Assembly (NCBI GenBank): GCA_902825945.1 | Contig: CADECY010000065.1 | Span: forward strand, 1 to 51,644 | DNA: 51,644 nucleotides | DNA from: an uncultured Acidobacteriota bacterium | GTDB taxonomy: Bacteria; Acidobacteriota; Terriglobia; Bryobacterales; Bryobacteraceae | Direction: 5' to 3' | Shown here: positions 33,149 through 41,678 of the stretch, piece after piece | Numbering within the stretch: the first letter of the stretch is position 1 | Layout of the letters: each line of letters begins with the position of its first letter | Position numbers and translations under genes: made by a program | The notes under the pieces: model-generated | Database searches by the model: none | Seen by the model: only the letters and a program-made list of their open reading frames with translations | Told to the model about the DNA's origin: nothing

Positions 33149-35308
33149 ATGCCGCAATCCTCGCTGCCGGACCTGTTGTTGAAAGCGGCTTCTGCTTTCG
33201 GAATCGTTCCGGAGTACTGGGACATTTCCGGCAAGCGCCACGAGACGCCAGACGAGTTGCGGCAGGCGATCCTACGGTCGCTCGGTGTCTCCTGCGAGGC
33301 CGCGGAGGATCTCGAGGCCGCGCTCTCGGCGCGGGAGCGGACCGAATCGTCGCGGCTCACCGGTCCCACCGCGGTGCTCAGTATGAACGCGCCGCTGACG
33401 ATCGAGGTGCGAACCGCGCTGCCTCGTGTTTCGGCCACGATCCGGCTGGAGGATGGATCGCGGCGCACACTCGATCTCGCCGTCGATCAAGCCTTGGCCA
33501 CGCTACCGGAACTGCCTCCCGGTTATCATGAAGCCGAATTCGTGGCTGGCGGCGCGAAGTCACGAACACGCGTGATCGTGTGTCCGGACCGGGCTTGGCT
33601 TCCCGAATCGCTGGAATCGGGCCAGCGCCGCGCCGGGCTCGCGGTGAGCCTGTTCGGGCTGCGCGGCGAGTCCACCTGGGGCTGCGGCGATTTCACCGCG
33701 CTCGAAGCGTTGATCGACTGGGTGGCCGATTGTGGGGGCTCTTACGTGGCGCTGAATCCGCTTCACGCGATTCACAATCGCCAACCCTTCAATACCAGTC
33801 CGTACCTTCCGAACAGCACCTACTACCGCAACCTCCTCTACCTCGATATCGACCGCATTCCAGACCTCGCCGCGTGTCCTCCCGCGGTGTCGTTGCGCCG
33901 GAGTCAGGAAGTGCTCGCCGAGATCGCCGCGTGCAACGCAAGTGAATTCGTCGAATATGAACGCGTGGCTCGCGTCAAGTTACGATTCCTGCGTCTGGTC
34001 TGGGATCATTTCGAGCGCCACGAGATCGCGGGCCGCTCGCCTCGGGCACTCGCTTTCCTCGCGTTCTGCGAGAGCGAGAGCTCGCTGCTCGACCGGTTCG
34101 CCACCTACTGCGCGCTCGACGAGTTTCTCCACGCGCAGAATCCCGAGGTCTGGGTCTGGCCCGACTGGCCCGAGCCGTACCGCGATCCCGAATCGCCCGA
34201 TGTCGCGGCCTTCCGCCAGCGCCACGACTCGGCGGTGCGGTTCCACAAGTACGTCCAGTGGCTGCTCGACGAGCAGGCCGCCGCCGCGCAGGCCCATGCC
34301 AGGGCCCGAGGCATGGAGATCGGCCTGTTTCACGATCTGCCGTTGGCCACCGATCGATGCGGTTCCGAGCTCTGGGCGCACCGGAAATTCTTCGTCAACG
34401 GCTGCCGCGTCGGCTCTCCGCCCGACGATTTTGCTCCCAAGGGACAGGACTGGTCGTTTCCTCCGCCAGACTCGGCCGCGCATCGCGAGGACGGCTACCG
34501 GCTCTTCGCCGAGTCGATTCGCAAGTCCGCGCGCCACGGGGGCGCGTTGCGGGTCGATCATGTGATGCGGCTTTTCCGGCTCTACTGGATCCCCGACGGC
34601 TATGACGCCACGCAAGGCACCTACGTGCGCGACCGTCATGAGGATCTGCTGCGCGTGCTGGCGCTCGAGAGCCATCGCAATCGCGTGCTGATCGTGGGCG
34701 AGGACTTGGGGACCGTCGAGCCCTACATGCGCGAGGCGCTCGACCGCTTCGGCATCCTCAGCTATCGCCTCTTCTATTTCGAGAAGAACCGGGACGGATC
34801 GATGATCCCCTGCGCGGAGTATCCGGAGCGGGCGCTCGTTTCCTCGACGACGCACGATCTGCCGACGCTCGCGGGCTTCTGGTCCGGCCGCGACATCGAG
34901 ACCCGGCGTGAACTCGGATTCTTCACCGATGACGAGATGTACCGCCAAGCGGTCTGGTTCCGCGCGCAGGACAAGCGGCGCATGTTCGACGTGCTCAAAG
35001 CCGGCGGATTTCTTCCGGCCAGCTATCCCGAATCGGCAGCCGCCGGTACCGAACTCTCGGGAGAGCTTCACAGCGCTGTCACGGGTTTCCTTGCGTCGAC
35101 TCCGTCTCTGCTGATGACGCTGAATCAGGAGGACCTGACCAAAGAGCTCGACCAGCAGAACATGCCGGGGACCACGTGGCAGTTTCCGAACTGGCGGCGC
35201 AAAACGAAGTTCACGGTGGAGGAACTCGCTTCGAGCGCATTGGCAAAGGATTTTGCCTCGATGTTCCGTTACTGGCTGATGAAGTCGGACCGCTTCCCTA
35301 AGCCGTAA
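33149..35308 (+). CDS. malQ: 4-alpha-glucanotransferase (amylomaltase, GH77)
   Basis: 719 residues. An N-terminal extension of about 150 residues with a beta-domain precedes the GH77 barrel, which begins near 160 (RRAGLAVSLFGLRGESTWGCG, LNPLHAIHN, SPYLPNSTYYRN). Catalytic residues are the nucleophile Asp470 in ALRVDHVMRLFRLYWIP, the acid/base Glu518 in IVGEDLGTVEP, and His569-Asp570 in STTHDLPTLAGFW. MalQ disproportionates malto-oligosaccharides in the cytoplasm, in maltose or glycogen use. No other maltose or glycogen gene is in view. The length matches the longer, MalQ-like members rather than the short Thermus type. Confidence 0.94.
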   Translation: MPQSSLPDLLLKAASAFGIVPEYWDISGKRHETPDELRQAILRSLGVSCEAAEDLEAALSARERTESSRLTGPTAVLSMNAPLTIEVRTALPRVSATIRLEDGSRRTLDLAVDQALATLPELPPGYHEAEFVAGGAKSRTRVIVCPDRAWLPESLESGQRRAGLAVSLFGLRGESTWGCGDFTALEALIDWVADCGGSYVALNPLHAIHNRQPFNTSPYLPNSTYYRNLLYLDIDRIPDLAACPPAVSLRRSQEVLAEIAACNASEFVEYERVARVKLRFLRLVWDHFERHEIAGRSPRALAFLAFCESESSLLDRFATYCALDEFLHAQNPEVWVWPDWPEPYRDPESPDVAAFRQRHDSAVRFHKYVQWLLDEQAAAAQAHARARGMEIGLFHDLPLATDRCGSELWAHRKFFVNGCRVGSPPDDFAPKGQDWSFPPPDSAAHREDGYRLFAESIRKSARHGGALRVDHVMRLFRLYWIPDGYDATQGTYVRDRHEDLLRVLALESHRNRVLIVGEDLGTVEPYMREALDRFGILSYRLFYFEKNRDGSMIPCAEYPERALVSSTTHDLPTLAGFWSGRDIETRRELGFFTDDEMYRQAVWFRAQDKRRMFDVLKAGGFLPASYPESAAAGTELSGELHSAVTGFLASTPSLLMTLNQEDLTKELDQQNMPGTTWQFPNWRRKTKFTVEELASSALAKDFASMFRYWLMKSDRFPKP

Positions 35309-35354
35309 CGCCCGTCCGCCTCATCGGTGTTTCCGATATGGAAGGGAGATTTCA

Positions 35355-37045
35355 GTGAGAGCGTTGGCATTCACTCTTTCGCTCGCGGTGTCGGGTACCC
35401 TTTGGGCACAGACCGATCCCACTCAGATTCTCGGGCTTGTCACGGACTCGTCCGGCGCCGTCATTTCCGGCGCCACCGTGACGGCGAAACGGACCGCCAC
35501 TGGCGACGTCCAAACCATCCAATGAAACCAGGAACTACATCTTCCCGCTGTTGAACATCGGTGAGTACGAGATTACGGTCACCGCGTCCGGCTTCAAATC
35601 GGAAGTGCGAACCGGCATCGTGCTGCAACTCCAGCGAAGGCCCGTCCCGATTTTTCGCTCCAAGTCGGCCGACAGGTGGAGCGCATCGAGGTCGCGGCTT
35701 CGACGCCGCTGCATCGGACCGAAGACGCGACGCTCGGCTCAGTGGTCGAGCATCGGCGCATTGTCGCGCTTCCCCTCAACGGGCGTAACTTCGCGCAGCT
35801 TGCGACGCTGATGCCCGGTGTCAACTTCGGTGCTTCGCGCGCGAACGGCCAGCGTGACGCCAATCAGAACATCACGGTCGACGGCGTTGTGGCCGTCGAC
35901 TCGCATCACTCGGCGATGCTCCTCTCGCTGTCGATCGAAGCGGTGGAAGAGTTCAAGATCCAGTCCGCGGTCTACTCGGCCGAGTACGCCATGAACTCCG
36001 GTGCGCAGGCCAATCACGCGCTGAAGGCCGGTACCAATCAGTTCCATGGCACGGCGTTCGAGTTTCTGCGAAACGACGCGTTCGACGCGCGCGGATTCTT
36101 CCTGTCGCCCCCCGCGCAGAAGAACAAGCTTCGCCGCAATCAGTACGGCGGCGTCTTCTCGGGTCCGATCGCCAAGGACAAGACCTTCTTCCTCCGCAAT
36201 TTCGAGGGGCGCCGTGAGCGGCGCGGTTCGCCGTCATTGGCTGCCACCCCGACACTCGCCATGCGCAACGGCGATTTCTCCGAGATCGCGCAGCCGGGCA
36301 ATCGCTGGTATCCGGCCGATGCCAATCCGGCGGTGACGCGCGCGATTGCGGGTCCAGGTTCGAACGTTCCGCTTCCCGGCAACATTATCCCGCGCAGCCT
36401 GATCAGCCCGATCTCGCAGAATCTGCTCACGTCTACCAAGGGCAGCCCGTTCGCGGAGGGCGGATTCCTGCCGCTGCCGAATCAGGATGAGGCGGCCCGC
36501 TCGCGCCGCAACACGCTGAATCTCGCGGGCAACAACAATCAGGTGCGCTCGACTCCGATCAGTACCTGACGCGTGCCGATCATCGGTTTTCCGGCAACGA
36601 CCACGTCTTCGGCCACTACGTGCTCGTCGACTCGACCTTCGTCGACGATCCGTTGAATCGCGCCTTCAAGACCTCGACCGACTACCGCGCGCAGCACTTC
36701 GCGCTGGGCCATACGAAAATTCTGAGCGCATCGTTGCTCAACGAATTCTGCTTCGGCATGAATCGCATGCGGGTGGTGCAAGGCGGACTCCAGACGAACA
36801 CCAACTTTTACGCGCCGTGATCTCGGGCTCGACTTCCGTGTGATCGGCGATGGCAACCGCCAATTGACCAAGCTCGAAGAGGGACCTGCCGTCGATCTCG
36901 CTCGCCGGCACCAATACGCTCTTCGGTCTCTCATCCCTCCACTATCGCTCCGGCCTCCACCTTCAAGGAAGAGGGAATCACCGGACGCTTACGTTCGGGT
37001 TGAAGTATCTGTTCCAGGATCGAGCGAGGCGGCGCAATGCCGCCC
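35355..37045 (+). pseudogene. Oar-like TonB-dependent receptor pseudogene
   Basis: A GTG at 35355 (GGGAG upstream) starts a signal peptide (LAFTLSLAVSGTLWAQ) and a carboxypeptidase-regulatory-like beta domain (ILGLVTDSSGAVISGATVTA). An in-frame TGA lies at 35523. The protein continues in other frames: NYIFPLLNIGEYEITVTASG, then VERIEVAASTPLHRTEDATL with the plug (LPLNGRNFAQLATLMPGVNF, YSAEYAMNSGAQANHALKAG), then YLTRADHRFSGNDHVFGHYV, then LPSISLAGTNTLFGLSSLHY. I count five frame changes, at about 35520, 35640, 36548, 36820 and 36887. Sequence ends near 37045, about half the length of an Oar-like receptor, where an inverted Uma2 remnant begins. It is certainly dead unless the assembly is very poor here. 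Confidence 0.88.
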
Positions 37046-37050
37046 CGTGT

Positions 37051-37119
37051 CCAGCCTTCCAAGGCTGTGCCACGCCGAACCACGCAGCCTTCGTACGGGT
37101 GCTCGAAAGCCGCAAACGA
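37051..37119 (+). pseudogene. Inverted C-terminal remnant of a third Uma2 gene
   Basis: The plus strand reads QGCATPNHAAFVRVLESRKR, matching the C-termini of the two intact neighbours (QGLRTPEHAAFVRKLLAKRRK-like). It lies tail to tail with the intact copy at 37123 and abuts the truncated receptor gene. Only the last 23 or so codons survive. Confidence 0.6.
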
Positions 37120-37122
37120 TGG

Positions 37123-37803
37123 CTACTTGCGCCGTTTGGCGAGCAGCTTCCGCACGAACGCGGCGTGTTCGGGCGTCCGCAGGCCCTGTTCAACCGCCGC
37201 GCGCAACGATTTGCCCTGATCCCAGATCGCCGAAGGATCGAGCCACAGTCCGGGGAACACGCGCGACCGGAGGATGCCATCCTGGTCCGCCGGAATCTCC
37301 CGATAGCGGCCACGGACCAATTGACGCCAGATCACCTGCCGGGGATGGAGCACCACGCTGAGGTATTCTCGTACTCCTTCGGTCCGGTAGAGTTCGAGCC
37401 TCACGCCGAGGTCGCGCGAAGCGGTGGACCCGCTCACCTCCACCGCAAGCTCGGGCGCACCGGCATTGTACTCGCCCTGATCCCGGGATTGGCCCCCATG
37501 GCTCGGCAGGATCCGAAGGTACAAGTCCGGCTGAGGGACGTTCCCGCGTGCCATGAGCCATGTCGTGTCCAAGCCCACGTCACATCCTTGTGTGGAGTCC
37601 ACGTAGCGATCCAACCAACCGCCCAAACGCACGTGCACGTTTCCGTGAGACCGTGAGACCGGTGATGCCATGAAGAAAACGACTCCGCCGATCAACTCCG
37701 CGTGCTGCAACTCCGGCATGGCGCTCCAGCGGTCCAGGAATTCCTCACTCAAGAGGCGATCGCCTTCCCGTAACGGCGGAAGTGCGAGAGTGGTGGTTGG
37801 CAT
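37123..37803 (-). CDS. Uma2-family endonuclease-like protein, copy 1
   Basis: 226 residues of the Uma2 (DUF820) PD-(D/E)xK nuclease-like family. Visible elements are ELIGGVVFFMASPVS, NVPQPDLYLRILPSHGG (acidic residue), GAPELAVEVSGSTASRDLG (core EVSGS) and GVREYLSVV. The conserved lysine that follows RDLGxK in family members is arginine here (RDLGVRLELY, AGG codon at 37401-37399); copy 2 keeps AAG. The site GACGGAG precedes the start, as in copy 2. It lies 15 bp after copy 2, in tandem. Uma2 proteins are widespread in cyanobacteria and acidobacteria, with unknown cellular role. Confidence 0.88.
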   Translation of the reverse strand: MPTTTLALPPLREGDRLLSEEFLDRWSAMPELQHAELIGGVVFFMASPVSRSHGNVHVRLGGWLDRYVDSTQGCDVGLDTTWLMARGNVPQPDLYLRILPSHGGQSRDQGEYNAGAPELAVEVSGSTASRDLGVRLELYRTEGVREYLSVVLHPRQVIWRQLVRGRYREIPADQDGILRSRVFPGLWLDPSAIWDQGKSLRAAVEQGLRTPEHAAFVRKLLAKRRK

Positions 37804-37818
37804 GATCGGCTCCGTCTT

Positions 37819-38526
37819 TCAGGGTCCGGCTTTCGCTGGCACCAACTTGCGGCGCTTGGCGGCGAGCTTCCGCGCGAACGCGGCGTGTTCCGGCGATTGC
37901 AGGCCGAGTTCGAGCGCCGCGCGAAGCGACTTGCGCGGGTCCCATATCGCGGCCGGATCGAGCCAAAGTCCGGGGAACACGCGGGAGCGGATGAGTCCGT
38001 CCTCGCCGGGCTCGATGTCCTGATAGTTGCCTCGAACGAGCCTGCGCCACAGGACCTGCTTGGGGTACAGCACGATGCTCAGGTATTCGCGCACTCCCTG
38101 TGAGCGATAGAGCTCGAGCTTGATGCCGAGGTCGCGGGAAGTGGTCGAACCGCTCACTTCGACAGCGAGTTCGGGGGCTCCTGTCGCCAAGTAGCCGTCG
38201 TCGCGTGATTGCCCGCCGAAAGCGGGGAGAATCCTCAGAAACACGTCAGGCTGAGGCACATCCGAGGCCGTCATGCGCCAAGTAGTATCGGAACCGGCCT
38301 GGCAGCCGGGGGTCGACTGCTGGTACAGCCAGAGCCAAGCAGCGATCGAAGTTTGGAGCGTTCCGTGAGGAAGGTAAACCGGTGATGCTATCAGAAATAC
38401 GACTCCGCCAATCAGCTCAGCATGGCGCAACTCCGGCATCGCGCTCCATCGGTGCAGGAACTCCTCGCTCGATAACCGATCGCCCTCCCGAAGCGGCGGC
38501 GGAAAAGCGAGAGCGGCGCTTGGCAT
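37819..38526 (-). CDS. Uma2-family endonuclease-like protein, copy 2
   Basis: 235 residues, closely similar to copy 1 over its full length (for example LREGDRLSSEEFLHRWSAMP against LREGDRLLSEEFLDRWSAMP). The lysine is kept in RDLGIKLELYRSQGVREYLS. The C-terminus is 9-10 residues longer because the stop after AAKRRK has been lost and translation runs into the gap (LVPAKAGP). A tandem duplication that included the ribosome binding site explains the pair. Function unknown; fold assignment is firm. Confidence 0.88.
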   Translation of the reverse strand: MPSAALAFPPPLREGDRLSSEEFLHRWSAMPELRHAELIGGVVFLIASPVYLPHGTLQTSIAAWLWLYQQSTPGCQAGSDTTWRMTASDVPQPDVFLRILPAFGGQSRDDGYLATGAPELAVEVSGSTTSRDLGIKLELYRSQGVREYLSIVLYPKQVLWRRLVRGNYQDIEPGEDGLIRSRVFPGLWLDPAAIWDPRKSLRAALELGLQSPEHAAFARKLAAKRRKLVPAKAGP

Positions 38527-38555
38527 GGTTCAACTCCGTCTTCAGCGTACCGACT

Positions 38556-41500
38556 TCAATGAGCCGGAACCGGAGCCACCGGCTTTGCCTCCACCGGCGC
38601 CGGCTTCTTCGATCGCGCGAAGTTCGCCATGTATGTGTAGACCACCGGGGTCAAGTAGAGCGTCACCAACTGCGAGAAAATCAGTCCGCCGACAATCACC
38701 AATCCGAGCGGTTGCCGCGCCTCGCCGCCCGCGCCGTATCCAACGGCGATGGGAACCGCGCCGAGCAGCGCCGCCATCGTCGTCATCATGATCGGGCGGA
38801 AGCGGATCAGGCACCCCTGATAGATCGCTTCGAGCGGAGGCATGCCCTGGCGCTCGGCGTCGAGCGCGAAGTCGATCTGCATGATCGCGTTCTTCTGAAC
38901 GATACCGACGAGCATGATCAACCCGACGAAGGCGTAGATGCTCAGGTCGAGTTTGAACAGGAACAGCGTGAGCAGCGCGCCGAAGCCCGCCGACGGCAGG
39001 CCCGACAGAATCGTGATCGGATGGATGAAGCTCTCATAGAGCGTTCCGAGCACGATGTAGACGACGAAGATCGCGACGATCAACAGCAGCCACAGATTCG
39101 TCAGCGATCCCTGGAACGACTTGGCAGCGCCCTGGAACGTCGTGCTGACACCTTCCGGCAGTATCTCATCGGCGATGCCCCGGATCTTCGAGACGACATC
39201 GCCCAAGGCCGCGCCCGGCTTCAGATTGAAGGAAACGGTCACCGCCGGCAACTGTCCGTAGTGGTTGATCGTTTGCGGACCAACGTCCTCGGATACCGTA
39301 GCCACCGTATCGAGCGGAATCAGCCGGCCTACGTTCGACTTGAAATAGAGCAACGAGAGCGCCTTCGGATCCTGCTGATACTTGGGTTCGAGCTCGAGCA
39401 GCACCTTGTACTCGTTCACGGGCGAGTAGATGGTGGATACCCAGCGCGGGCCATAGGCATCGTACAGCGCGTTCTCGATCTGCTGTGCGTTCACCTGCAC
39501 CGCAGCCGCCCGGTCGCGATCGATGTTCACCTTGATCTGCGGTGTTTCAATCGCGAGATCGCTGCCCACGTCCGTCACATCGTCGAGTTGGGTAATCGCA
39601 TTCTCCATCTTCCTCGCGGATTCGTAGAGTAGCTCCTCTTCGGTCGAGTGCATCGAGAACTGGTAGACGCTCTTGGTCACCTGCCCGCCCAAACGAATGG
39701 TGGGCGGATTCTGCAGAAACACCCGCATCCCGGGGAAGTTCTCGAGTTGCGGACGGAGATCCTCGATCACGCCCGCCACCAGTTTCTTCCGCTCGTGGCG
39801 CGGCTTCAGTTTCACGATCAACTGACCGTAGTTCGGGCCGCCGAGTGTCGATGCCGACGCGCCGCCCACGGTCGAGACCAGCGATTCCACGTTCGGGTCG
39901 CGCCGGATCACGTCGGCGACCTGCTTCTGATTTTCCACCATCTGGTAGAACGAGGTGCCTTGCGCCGATTCGGTCACCACGTACATCTGATCGGTGTCCT
40001 GATCGGGAATGAAGCCCTTCGGAATCTTCACGAACATCCACGCGGTAGCCAGAAACACCACGAACGAAGCGAACATCGTGAGCGCGCGCCAGCGCAGCAC
40101 CCATTGCAGCGTCACATCGTAGATGTGCAACATTCCATCGAAGAACTTCTCCGTCGCGCGGTAAAACCAGGACTGTTGCGTGCCGTGCCCGCCGCGCAAG
40201 AACCGGCTGCACAGCATCGGCGTCAGGCTGACCGAGACCACGCCCGAAATCAGGATCGCCACCGTGATCGTCACCGCGAACTCCTGGAAGAGCCTTCCGA
40301 GCACGCCGCCCATGAACAGCACGGGAATGAACACGGCCGCGAGCGAGAGTGTCATCGAAACGATGGTGAATCCGATCTCCTTCGAGCCGATCATCGCCGC
40401 CACCATCGGCGCACGCCCCATTTCCATGTGCCGCACGACGTTCTCGAGCATCACGATCGCGTCGTCCACAACGAAACCGATCGAGAGGATCAGTGCCATC
40501 ATCGACAGGTTGTCGAGCGAGTAGTTCATCATGTACATCGCCGCGAACGTTCCCACGATGGAGAAGGGCAGCGCGAGGCTCGGAATCAGGGTCGCCGAAA
40601 AGCTGCGCAGGAAGAAGAAGATCACAGCCACCACGAGCCCGAGGGTGAGCAACATCGTGAACACGACGTCATCGTAGGATTCGCGCACGGTCTCCGAACG
40701 GTCGTAAAGCGTGTCCATCTTCACCGTCGGCGGCAGTTCTTCCTTGAACTCCTCGAGCAGCCGCTTGATGCCGTCGGTCACCTCGATCGTGTTGGTTCCC
40801 GGCTGGCGCTGAATGGCCAGCACCACGGCGCGGTCACCGCTTTCCTTCTTGTAGAACCAGGAAGCCGTCTTGTCGTCTTCCACCGAATCGATCACCTTGC
40901 TGATCTCATCCAGCCGGACCGGAGATCCGCGGCGGTAGGTCACCACCAGCGAACGGTACTGGTCGGCGTTCATCAACTGGCCGCTCGCCTGCAGCGTGAA
41001 CGCCCGCTGCGGTCCGATGATCGAGCCCGTGGGCAGGTTCACGTTCCAGTTGCGCAGCGCGTTCTCCACCTCGTTCATGCCGATCTGCCGGGATGCCATC
41101 GCGTGCGGATCGAGCTGCACGTGGACCGCGTACTTCTGCGCCCCGAGTATCTGCACCTGCGCGACGCCCGTCACCATCGAGATCCGCTGCGCGATGCGAG
41201 TCTGCGCGTATTCGTCGAGAACGTAGATCGGCACCGAACTCGATGTGAGCGCCAGGTACAGGATCGGCTGGTCAGCCGGATTCACTTTCGTGAAGGTCGG
41301 CGGAGTGGGCATGCCGGGCGGAAGCAATCGCGAGGACTGTGTGATGGCCGCCTGCACGTCGACCGCCGCCCCATCGAGGCTGCGGCTCAAGTCGAATTCG
41401 AGCGTGATCTGCGTCGAGCCGAGCGAGTTCGACGAGGTCATCGAATTGAGTCCCGCAATCATCGAGAAATTGTTCTCGAGCGGCTTGGCGACAGCCGACG

Positions 41501-41678
41501 CCATCGTCTCGGGGCTGGCGCCGGGCAGCGCCGCCGTCACGAGCAGTGTGGGGAAATCGACATTCGGAAGATCGCTGACGGGCAGCGATCGATAGGCAAC
41601 GCCCCCGAACAGGGCGATCGCCGCCATCATCAAAGTTGTTGCGATTGGCCTTTCGATGAAGGTCGCGGAAATGTTCAC
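38556..41678 (-). CDS. mdtC: RND efflux transporter, MdtC-like
   Basis: 1040 residues. The start is the GTG at 41678, whose G is shared with the TAG of the upstream pump gene; this gives VNISATFIERPIATTLMMAA, the usual inner-membrane start. Typical HAE1 segments follow: LPVSDLPNVDFPTLLVTAAL, PGASPETMASAVAKPLE, the proton-relay Asp pair in GFVVDDAIVMLENVVRH, VFIPVLFMGGVLGRLFQEFA and the C-terminal RFRPIMMTTMAALLGAVPIA. About 12 membrane helices and two large periplasmic loops. Two different RND subunits after one adaptor is the MdtABC (heteromultimeric) layout. No TolC gene is in the window. Substrates are not predictable. Confidence 0.9.
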   Translation of the reverse strand: MNISATFIERPIATTLMMAAIALFGGVAYRSLPVSDLPNVDFPTLLVTAALPGASPETMASAVAKPLENNFSMIAGLNSMTSSNSLGSTQITLEFDLSRSLDGAAVDVQAAITQSSRLLPPGMPTPPTFTKVNPADQPILYLALTSSSVPIYVLDEYAQTRIAQRISMVTGVAQVQILGAQKYAVHVQLDPHAMASRQIGMNEVENALRNWNVNLPTGSIIGPQRAFTLQASGQLMNADQYRSLVVTYRRGSPVRLDEISKVIDSVEDDKTASWFYKKESGDRAVVLAIQRQPGTNTIEVTDGIKRLLEEFKEELPPTVKMDTLYDRSETVRESYDDVVFTMLLTLGLVVAVIFFFLRSFSATLIPSLALPFSIVGTFAAMYMMNYSLDNLSMMALILSIGFVVDDAIVMLENVVRHMEMGRAPMVAAMIGSKEIGFTIVSMTLSLAAVFIPVLFMGGVLGRLFQEFAVTITVAILISGVVSVSLTPMLCSRFLRGGHGTQQSWFYRATEKFFDGMLHIYDVTLQWVLRWRALTMFASFVVFLATAWMFVKIPKGFIPDQDTDQMYVVTESAQGTSFYQMVENQKQVADVIRRDPNVESLVSTVGGASASTLGGPNYGQLIVKLKPRHERKKLVAGVIEDLRPQLENFPGMRVFLQNPPTIRLGGQVTKSVYQFSMHSTEEELLYESARKMENAITQLDDVTDVGSDLAIETPQIKVNIDRDRAAAVQVNAQQIENALYDAYGPRWVSTIYSPVNEYKVLLELEPKYQQDPKALSLLYFKSNVGRLIPLDTVATVSEDVGPQTINHYGQLPAVTVSFNLKPGAALGDVVSKIRGIADEILPEGVSTTFQGAAKSFQGSLTNLWLLLIVAIFVVYIVLGTLYESFIHPITILSGLPSAGFGALLTLFLFKLDLSIYAFVGLIMLVGIVQKNAIMQIDFALDAERQGMPPLEAIYQGCLIRFRPIMMTTMAALLGAVPIAVGYGAGGEARQPLGLVIVGGLIFSQLVTLYLTPVVYTYMANFARSKKPAPVEAKPVAPVPAH

